Below are positions 23,169 to 28,219 of a stretch of DNA of 28,219 nucleotides, piece by piece; positions within the stretch are counted from its first letter, which is position 1, and each line of letters starts with the position of its first letter. The position numbers and the translations under genes were made by a program. Origin of the DNA: a virus; the IMG/VR virus record IMGVR_UViG_3300034119_000910, positions 1 to 28,219 of that record; one strand, 5' to 3'. Below the pieces are notes generated by a model. The model saw only the letters and a list, made by a program, of their open reading frames with translations. It was not told the DNA's origin and made no database searches.

Positions 23169-23462
23169 TTACCAGAGATACTTACAAGCCCAATGGCGGG
23201 CGGTCGTTTTGTCGTTAGCCGTCTGGCAATTGTGGCGAGAACGGAAATTAGCGCGGCGTTTGGGGTCTTTGTGTTGGGTGAAATCCTCATACCCTCTCGC
23301 GCCAAACGAAACCTTTTTGACCTTATCTCCTTCTTTTCCCAGAACCACAAACTTCTTTTCGGAGCCGGACGGTGCTTTCTTCGGCTTATTGAAGCCAGCG
23401 TACTTCTCGCCCATATACTGGATCTGACCGGAAGGTAGTCTCTTAAATCGTTGGGTAGCCAT
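23169..23462 (-). CDS. Conserved small phage protein, 97 aa, with basic Cys/His C-terminus
   Basis: Encodes 97 residues, strongly basic. The C-terminal half (KKVSFGARGYEDFTQHKDPK, then RRANFRSRHNC...ARHWACKYLW) matches a recurrent small phage and virus protein type with an FG-[x]n-HKDP-RR-x-F-x-x-RH-[x]n-W ending, seen in DUF5754-like proteins and relatives. Function is unknown; a minor virion or DNA-associated role has been assumed from context in other phages. Two Cys (HNC and WAC) and several His could bind metal. The ATG lies 8 nt after a TACAAT -10 box, implying leaderless translation. First gene of the virion block after TerL. Confidence 0.75.
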   Translation of the reverse strand: MATQRFKRLPSGQIQYMGEKYAGFNKPKKAPSGSEKKFVVLGKEGDKVKKVSFGARGYEDFTQHKDPKRRANFRSRHNCQTANDKTTARHWACKYLW

Positions 23463-23470
23463 ACATTTAC

Positions 23471-23498
23471 ATTGTACCTACACCGGAGCGGATGTCAA
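23471..23498 (-). promoter_or_regulatory. Promoter giving a near-leaderless mRNA for the 97-aa gene
   Basis: On the minus strand: TTGACA (23498-23493), 16-bp spacer, TACAAT (23476-23471, five of six consensus bases). The ATG at 23462 begins 9 nt after the -10. The -10 lies inside the 12-mer TACAATGTAAAT, which recurs in both arms of the adjacent inverted repeat, so a repressor binding this 12-mer would block the promoter. Confidence 0.7.
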
Positions 23499-23509
23499 CG
23501 TTTTTGGTG

Positions 23510-23675
23510 GATGTATTTACATTGTAGTTTGATCCCTTTCAAGATCCCTATATAAAAACTTTTTCTATACTCCATTAAACTGATTGGGCTATAACCCAAT
23601 CTGTTTATTCTATTCTATAGAAAGTTTTCAAGTGGGGGGTACAGAGTGGCAATCAAACTACAATGTAAATACATC
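23510..23675. repeat. Nested inverted-repeat region between TerL and virion genes
   Basis: Three nested dyads share one centre near 23592. The outer arms are a perfect 24-bp inverted repeat at 23510-23533 and 23652-23675 (core ATTTACATTGTA). The middle arms at 23555-23569 and 23616-23628 pair AAAACTT...CTATA with TATAGAAAGTTTT, with two extra bases on the left. The inner arms at 23577-23588 and 23595-23606 (AAACTGATTGGG / CCCAATCTGTTT) pair with one mismatch around CTATAA. The rest of the 255-bp gap (23463-23717) holds the promoter above and no gene. Possible roles: terminator plus operator, packaging site or secondary origin. The position between terminase and virion genes allows any of these. 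Confidence 0.85.
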
Positions 23676-23717
23676 GCCAGAAATGGACGCAAAAACCCCA
23701 ACCCGAATCCTGAATCC

Positions 23718-25505
23718 TTAATCGAGAGCCATCGTCATCTCCGAACTGAGAGCGTTCCGGAGAGACTGGAACGAGTTGGTCCGGCGGAACGTACCAGATT
23801 TGTTTTCCGGAAGTGGCTCCACCGCCACCACTCCGTGCCTCTGGCGGGCGAGATCGAGACAGAGGAAGGCGGCGTCCGCTAAGTCCGGAGAGCGTCCAAA
23901 TCTGGATTTGAAGTCTAGCTTGGACTCGATCTTTACACGGAGCGTACCACCTTTGACCAGCTCGTAGTTTCTGGCACAGATCTCTTGGGCCAGATCTCCG
24001 GAAATTCCGAACAACTGTCTGGTTCTCACCAGTTCTTTACCCACAAACCAGAGTTCGGATACACGGTTCACGTAGAGTTCTTCTCCCACCAGACTGCTGT
24101 TTGCGCTGACACGCTTGTCTGATGCCTTTCCACCAAATCCTACGCGGAGGAATCCAGAGGACCACTCTCCGGCAAGCACGTCGCAGAACGGAGCGCCAGC
24201 GCCAGTCGAGTCAACCGCCACGTTTTCCGGAAGGATTCCACGCTTCTCGCAGTGGTCCTTAACCTGTTTGACAATCTGGTAGGTACGCGGAATGGCCTTA
24301 TTGGTAGCGTCGTCGTTGAGGTGTATGGCCTCTCCGAGTTCACAGACATACTGGCCGTTCACGTCGTAGCCCACCTTTCCGGTATATAAGATAGTGCGGT
24401 CACCTCCGTTGGTGAAGGCTGGATCGAGTCCCGCAACCGGAATCGGCTTTCCGGCCCACTGTACCTTTCCGAGCGAGCCACTCCTTGCCAGCTCTGCCTC
24501 TGAATAGATCCCTTCGGTTTCTTCGGAATCGAAGAACACGGCACGGACCATCCGCATGTATCCGCGAGATTCCGGTCCGAGCAGAGCCTTGTCCTCTGCC
24601 AGCTTCTCCGCCGTCGGGAGCCAAGGATAGATGGTCTCTCCGGCCATAATGTTGGGGCTCCTCTCGCCGTCTAGACGGATGTACTTCCCACCCCATTTCG
24701 TGTCCCACTCGTCGTCGATCTGTGCGTCGATCGAGTCCCACCCGTTCTTCGGCTGAGACCAGACACCGAAAGCGTCGAACCGACTGTTCGGGTTGGACAT
24801 CCCGATCATTTGGAAATCAGGGTTCTTGGAAAGGTTGGTAAGTCCAGCGTTGAGGATAGCTTCTGACAGTTCGGAAAGCTCGTCACCGATGAGGATCACC
24901 CGTTTCTGCTTGATACCGATGAACTTGCCGACCGCTTCACGTGTCTTGCTTTTTTCTGCCGCGATAAGTGACAGGCCAGCTTTTTCAATAAGGTCCCCCT
25001 TTTCGTTGATGTAGGCAATGTTTCCAATTGAATCCCGAATCTTGATCGGTGCGTCCTCGACCACTGTAAGGAGCGAGATAATGGAACCCCAGATCCGTTT
25101 CCGTGCTTCCCGAAGCGTGGTGCTGGTTACAAGGATCAGGGTATTCTGTGGCTGTGAAAGGAAGTTCACGATGCCCCATGCCGCCATTGTATGCGATTTA
25201 CCAGACGAAGCCGAACCGCCGACCGCTAGATATTTATTGCGGATCGCGTTCTTGATCATGCGGTCTGCCCACGGATGGCGGACCATCAGCTTTTCCGGAA
25301 GGTCGTCGTTGTTCCAAAGCTCGTCGCAGATGCGCCAGAAATAATACTCCTTCGCCGCCGGACGATCGTGCTTGGCAAAGCCGTAGAGCAAAGCCGTTAT
25401 AAGGTTCGTTGGCCTGATGAATAGACCGCCGACGTCCATCTTTTTTGATGTTGGGTCAATACGCGGCTCCAGAACACTCCGAGCAGGATTCGATTTATTT
25501 GTCAT
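23718..25505 (-). CDS. terL: Terminase large subunit (TerL)
   Basis: Encodes 595 residues with both TerL activities visible. ATPase: Walker A GGSASSGKS (96-104), Walker B VILIGDE (203-209, catalytic E209) and the coupling-type strand MIGMSNP (233-239). RNase H-fold nuclease: D361 (GLDPAF), D432 (VAVDSTGAG) and D541/D544 (SPDLADAAFL), the usual three-Asp pattern. It packages DNA through the portal and cuts the concatemer. It is transcribed leftward into the virion block and divergently from TerS. Its start lies about 38 nt after a candidate TAAAGT -10. No truncation or frameshift seen. Confidence 0.95.
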   Translation of the reverse strand: MTNKSNPARSVLEPRIDPTSKKMDVGGLFIRPTNLITALLYGFAKHDRPAAKEYYFWRICDELWNNDDLPEKLMVRHPWADRMIKNAIRNKYLAVGGSASSGKSHTMAAWGIVNFLSQPQNTLILVTSTTLREARKRIWGSIISLLTVVEDAPIKIRDSIGNIAYINEKGDLIEKAGLSLIAAEKSKTREAVGKFIGIKQKRVILIGDELSELSEAILNAGLTNLSKNPDFQMIGMSNPNSRFDAFGVWSQPKNGWDSIDAQIDDEWDTKWGGKYIRLDGERSPNIMAGETIYPWLPTAEKLAEDKALLGPESRGYMRMVRAVFFDSEETEGIYSEAELARSGSLGKVQWAGKPIPVAGLDPAFTNGGDRTILYTGKVGYDVNGQYVCELGEAIHLNDDATNKAIPRTYQIVKQVKDHCEKRGILPENVAVDSTGAGAPFCDVLAGEWSSGFLRVGFGGKASDKRVSANSSLVGEELYVNRVSELWFVGKELVRTRQLFGISGDLAQEICARNYELVKGGTLRVKIESKLDFKSRFGRSPDLADAAFLCLDLARQRHGVVAVEPLPENKSGTFRRTNSFQSLRNALSSEMTMALD

Positions 25506-25522
25506 TTTTCAGAAAAATTTTC

Positions 25523-25550
25523 TTGAATTTTTTGTCGGCCCCACTTTAAT
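25523..25550 (+). promoter_or_regulatory. Candidate TerS promoter (plus)
   Basis: TTGAAT (25523-25528), 16-bp spacer, TTTAAT (25545-25550), followed 10 nt later by the proposed TTG start of TerS. It overlaps the opposing TerL promoter across the -10 boxes, so the two would compete for polymerase. Confidence 0.45.
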
Positions 25551-25571
25551 TCACATCATCTTGAGCAGCAA
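25543..25571 (-). promoter_or_regulatory. Candidate TerL promoter (minus)
   Basis: On the minus strand: TTGCTG (25571-25566), 17-bp spacer, TAAAGT (25548-25543), leaving 37 nt between the -10 and the TerL ATG. The -35 is weak, but the -10 is the hexamer used by the other promoters of this genome. Confidence 0.4.
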
Positions 25572-26238
25572 CACAAAAAATGTACTGAAGAAAAAGGGCA
25601 TAAAGAGCAAGCCCAAACAGTCGAAAGAACAGATCGCGGCAGAGTCATCTCGACTTCGCCAGCGTGCGTTGGACCTGTACCAACAGGACTACATGGTGAC
25701 TTCGATCTCCAGAGATCTGAAGGTCAGCCAAAGCACAATCCACAAATGGATTCGGGAAGCCGGAATCAGGAAGAGGGTAAACCCGTTCGATTCGATCGCT
25801 GATCCTGACGCAGAGCCAGTCGATCCATTGGCCGACACCCTTGAGGAAGATCTTAAAAATAAGACTGGTGAGGCGGTCCGACTGGCGATGCACGATGCCG
25901 TGATTGAAGAAGAGAAGAGCCTCCTTGAGATCGCCGAATCGCAGTCCACTCCGGCAGACAAGTACCAGCATTATATCGCGGCGGCTGGCGTGAAGCTCAT
26001 GCGGGACAGCATGAAGAATCTACGTGGTCCGAGAACTGTTCGGGAACTCTCCGAACTCGACCAATTGATTCGCCGCAACTTGGGACTCAACTCCAAGAAC
26101 GGTGGAGGCCAAAGCAAGATGCACATTGACATTTCCATTCTCAACAACACCGAAGCCGATCGCGGAGACGGAGCTGTTCGAGTAAAGAAAAAAGCAACAG
26201 TGATTGATATACCAAACGAAGAACAAAACGATGATTGA
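25561..26238 (+). CDS. Probable terminase small subunit (TerS)
   Basis: Encodes about 225 residues from a TTG at 25561. The only other in-frame start upstream is an ATG at 25417, which would run through the TerL promoter and 89 bp into the opposing TerL coding sequence. After a Lys-rich N-terminus, a helix-turn-helix is clear: MVTSISRDLKVSQSTIHKWI then REAGIRKR. Long charged helices follow (DTLEEDLKNKTGEAVRLAMH...), as in TerS oligomerisation regions. HTH plus helical core, size and position facing TerL support TerS, which recognises the packaging site and regulates TerL. A transcriptional regulator is the alternative. The last 8 bp overlap the next gene. Confidence 0.7.
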   Translation: MSSNTKNVLKKKGIKSKPKQSKEQIAAESSRLRQRALDLYQQDYMVTSISRDLKVSQSTIHKWIREAGIRKRVNPFDSIADPDAEPVDPLADTLEEDLKNKTGEAVRLAMHDAVIEEEKSLLEIAESQSTPADKYQHYIAAAGVKLMRDSMKNLRGPRTVRELSELDQLIRRNLGLNSKNGGGQSKMHIDISILNNTEADRGDGAVRVKKKATVIDIPNEEQNDD

Positions 26239-26509
26239 ACTACACAGCAGCCCGATTCAGTTTCTCGCAAGAATTGAAAGCAAGAATCCTGAAGTGGTGA
26301 AGAAACGCAAAATGATTACGGTAGATGATTACGCTTTCGATTCGGTAGAATTACGCGGAACGTATTATCGAGTGATTCCGACTACCGCTAGAGAAGTATT
26401 CTTTTTGGCATCTCTTGAAAAATACGAAGATAAGTGGGCTCCTGCAAAAGGAAACGGCGTCATCGTCCGCTCTGAAATTATTGATCAACTGACAATGAAA
26501 CGGCGGTGA
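26231..26509 (+). CDS. Hypothetical protein, 92 aa
   Basis: Encodes 92 residues. The ATG at 26231, overlapping the TerS stop by 8 bp, is chosen over the longer frame from 26204. The protein is small, basic and beta-rich (SVELRGTYYRVIPTTAREVFFLASLEKY), with no catalytic motif, Cys cluster or membrane segment. Its stop overlaps the GTG start of the RuvC-like gene, so it is tightly coupled on both sides within a DNA-metabolism series. Family not recognised; a DNA-binding accessory protein is possible but unproven. Confidence 0.7.
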   Translation: MIELHSSPIQFLARIESKNPEVVKKRKMITVDDYAFDSVELRGTYYRVIPTTAREVFFLASLEKYEDKWAPAKGNGVIVRSEIIDQLTMKRR

Positions 26510-26997
26510 TTATAGGCATCGACAACGGACTCGACGGCGGGCTGTGTGCTATATCGGCGCACGATGGTTCCGTCATCGACAAGTTTGCGATGCCGACTTT
26601 TGAACGTGCCGGAAAGCGCGAAGTCGATACCAGAACAATCTACGACTGGCTCACTGACCTGCACACTGTACCCTTAATCGGGATTGAGGAACCACTTAAA
26701 CATGCAAAGTCCTCACAAGCGATGCGCTCGATGGGCATCTCGTTTGGCAAGATTATGGGCATGTGCGAGTCGCACGATCTTGAAGTAAAGCCCATTCAAG
26801 TATTAGACTGGCAGAAGTCTTTGTTGGGCAAAGTGCCCAAATCGCAGACAAAAGTCTTCGCGCTAAAGAAGGCGCAAGAACTTGCTCCAGATGAGGACTG
26901 GCGCAAGAACAACCGTTGCACTGTGCCACACGACGGCATCATTGACGCTTTCCTCATAGCGCATTACACTAGACAACGTTATACCAAAAGAAAGTAA
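26506..26997 (+). CDS. RuvC-like Holliday-junction resolvase / nuclease
   Basis: Encodes 163 residues from a GTG start overlapping the previous stop; no other start would keep the catalytic N-terminus. The RNase H-like fold of RuvC is evident: first strand IIGIDNGLDGGLCAIS with D6, second acidic site IGIEEP (E61/E62), and the C-terminal PHDGIIDAFLIAHY with D143 and D147. The length fits RuvC-type resolvases. It should cleave branched DNA made by recombination or replication, clearing concatemers before packaging; its place just after TerS supports that. Next gene starts 4 bp later. Confidence 0.85.
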   Translation: MIIGIDNGLDGGLCAISAHDGSVIDKFAMPTFERAGKREVDTRTIYDWLTDLHTVPLIGIEEPLKHAKSSQAMRSMGISFGKIMGMCESHDLEVKPIQVLDWQKSLLGKVPKSQTKVFALKKAQELAPDEDWRKNNRCTVPHDGIIDAFLIAHYTRQRYTKRK

Positions 26998-27001
26998 TCT
27001 T

Positions 27002-27280
27002 ATGGACATTGCATCTACACTTGAACAGTGCCTTGACGACGAAGAAGAAGTCATTCTTGCTGACGGCTTTGAAGAAGCGTTCATGGGAATCGCCCGCCAG
27101 TTCGGCAAGCCCTTTGCCGTTTACAGTTTTGAGAAATGCCTTGAGATCTTGCGACGCGAAATGACGGAAGAGGACGCCATCGAATACTTTTACTACAACG
27201 TGGAGGGCGCATGGGTTGGAGAGAACACTCCTGCTTTCATGTCGTGGGCGGATCCAGAAGACGCTATTTCAGAGGACTAG
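27002..27280 (+). CDS. Conserved small acidic phage protein, 92 aa
   Basis: Encodes 92 residues, acidic. The pattern ILADGFEEAFMGIARQFGKP, then FAVYSFEKCLEIL and MTEEDAIEYFYYNVEGAWVG, recurs in small phage proteins of unknown function usually lying among replication or nuclease genes (recognised from memory, not by search). No catalytic motif. It follows RuvC by 4 bp and precedes the helicase by 59 bp. Its TAG stop is part of a short inverted repeat that may act as a terminator. Confidence 0.75.
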   Translation: MDIASTLEQCLDDEEEVILADGFEEAFMGIARQFGKPFAVYSFEKCLEILRREMTEEDAIEYFYYNVEGAWVGENTPAFMSWADPEDAISED

Positions 27281-27304
27281 AAAGATTTTTCAATTTTTTT
27301 CTAG
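27277..27304 (+). terminator. Weak terminator candidate after the 92-aa gene
   Basis: CTAGAAA (27277-27283) and TTTCTAG (27298-27304) form a 7-bp dyad around an A/T loop with T5 and T7 runs. A second dyad follows at once: ACTTACTC (27305-27312) / GAGTAAGT (27322-27329). The first stem is too AT-rich for a strong intrinsic terminator; attenuation or an operator before the helicase are alternatives. Confidence 0.3.
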
Positions 27305-27339
27305 ACTTACTCCGAACCATCGAGTAAGTGACTCCTCGA

Positions 27340-28219
27340 ATGAAAACACTGTTCCCAAAACAAAGCGATGCGAAAGAGTTCTTTATTTGCTGTCACAAGA
27401 ACGGAGTTAATACTCTTGATAGTTCTAGTGTCGGTACGGGTAAGACAGTGGTCGCAGTCCATTTGGCCAGAGATTTGGGAAAGCCTGTCGCTGTACTTTG
27501 CCCGAAAGCGGTTATCCCATCATGGGAGCGTGAGTTTAAGACACACGGAATAACGCCGTTGTTCGTAACGAACTTCGAGAAGATCCGTGGGGGCAAGACG
27601 AAATGGATGTCCAAAGCTGGTAAGAAGATCATGCGTTGGTCACTACCAGCCGACACACTGGTCCTTGTGGACGAGATCCACAAGTGTAAAGGACCATACA
27701 CGCTAAACGCCCAACTCGTAATCGCACTAGTACAGCAGAAGTACGCCGTACACGGCATGTCCGCCACTGCCGCTGAAGACCCTACTGAGATGCGGGCATT
27801 GGGATATCTATTGGGGCTACACTCGCTCAACAAGCCAGAGAACGGACTGACTAGCTGGTACAGCTGGATGATGAAATACGGCTGCTATCAGGACGATTGG
27901 GGCGGCTGGAAGCTGGCGAATAAAATAAAGCTGGCTCCGCTCCGACACACAATGTACGGAGTAAACTGCAACAAGCTGACGCCAGCAGATTTTCCAGATA
28001 GCTTCCGTGACAATCGTGTTTTCGTCGAGCCGACTGAATTCAAAGATCTGAAGAAGATCGATAAAGCTTATGAACAATTGGGTCTCACGCCAGCGATTAT
28101 CGACGAATACATACTGAATGGTACGGTAGCAAATAGCGAACATGTGCTGGTCAATATCCTCAAAGCCCGCCAACTGGCAGAGTCCTTCAAAGTGCCAGAC
28201 ATCGCTGAGATGGCGGAGG
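27340..28219 (+). CDS. SNF2/DEAD-type helicase, 5' part (cut by window edge)
   Basis: Open from the ATG at 27340 to the window end (293 codons), so only the first RecA-like domain is present. Motif I is SSVGTGKT with VGTGKT at 31-36, motif Ia is VLCPKAVIPSWEREF (52-66), motif II is LVDEIHKCK with DEIH at 111-114, and motif III is GMSAT (139-143). PKAVIPSWEREF and the DEIH form fit phage SNF2-like helicases. Later residues (about 150-290) are helical and less diagnostic. The likely role is ATP-driven duplex remodelling in replication or recombination, near the RuvC-like nuclease. The second RecA domain should follow outside the window. Confidence 0.85.
   Translation, partial: MKTLFPKQSDAKEFFICCHKNGVNTLDSSSVGTGKTVVAVHLARDLGKPVAVLCPKAVIPSWEREFKTHGITPLFVTNFEKIRGGKTKWMSKAGKKIMRWSLPADTLVLVDEIHKCKGPYTLNAQLVIALVQQKYAVHGMSATAAEDPTEMRALGYLLGLHSLNKPENGLTSWYSWMMKYGCYQDDWGGWKLANKIKLAPLRHTMYGVNCNKLTPADFPDSFRDNRVFVEPTEFKDLKKIDKAYEQLGLTPAIIDEYILNGTVANSEHVLVNILKARQLAESFKVPDIAEMAE

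Noticed and set aside
23555-23628. tRNA gene in the AT-rich gap
   Set aside because: The stem-loops are nested dyads around one centre, not a cloverleaf; the inner loop has 6 nt and no acceptor or T-arm pattern is seen.

Overview
The window reads as part of a tailed double-stranded DNA phage (or prophage) genome. It carries a large terminase subunit with intact ATPase and nuclease motifs, a terminase small-subunit candidate, a roughly 4,200-residue polyvalent/ejection-type protein, a RuvC-like nuclease and the start of a SNF2-type helicase. No tRNA, rRNA, CRISPR array or transposase was seen. The host cannot be fixed from sequence. Almost no gene has a Shine-Dalgarno sequence; start codons are preceded by CA-rich, purine-poor leaders, or are almost leaderless behind sigma70-like promoters. 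This points to a host lineage with SD-independent initiation. A Verrucomicrobia-like host is only a guess from the style of the leaders.

Layout. (1) 1-397: non-coding and repeat-dense, with a 14-bp tandem array, a perfect palindrome and a 46-bp tandem array whose units each contain a small hairpin; possibly origin or regulatory DNA. (2) 398-5468, plus strand, GC-rich: small proteins, then an AAA+ ATPase, a DUF3150-like protein and a DUF2201-like protein (HExxH plus VWA), which together look like a MoxR/VWA-type module. Five copies of a CACTAGTGCGG-based palindrome mark gene borders here, and a 79-bp promoter block is duplicated exactly ahead of the ATPase and the DUF3150-like gene. (3) 5559-8747, plus strand: a run of small genes of unknown function, several with ATGA overlaps and several encoding one-helix membrane peptides, ending with a stand-alone protein resembling DnaA domain IV. 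(4) 23462-8750, minus strand: four virion-type genes read leftward, ending with the giant protein, whose stop lies two bases from the end of the DnaA-like gene. (5) 23463-23717: a nested inverted-repeat region of about 166 bp between the terminase and virion genes. (6) TerL (minus) and TerS (plus) are divergent from an overlapping promoter region. TerS is followed by a tight plus-strand series: unknown protein, RuvC-like nuclease, conserved 92-aa protein, and a helicase cut by the window edge.

How it fits together: the minus block supplies packaging and DNA-ejection functions. The rightmost plus block begins DNA metabolism genes that continue outside the window. The left plus block is accessory or early-type, with the ATPase/DUF3150/VWA-protease module and the DnaA-like DNA-binding protein as its most informative members. 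Portal, major capsid and tail genes are not in this window.
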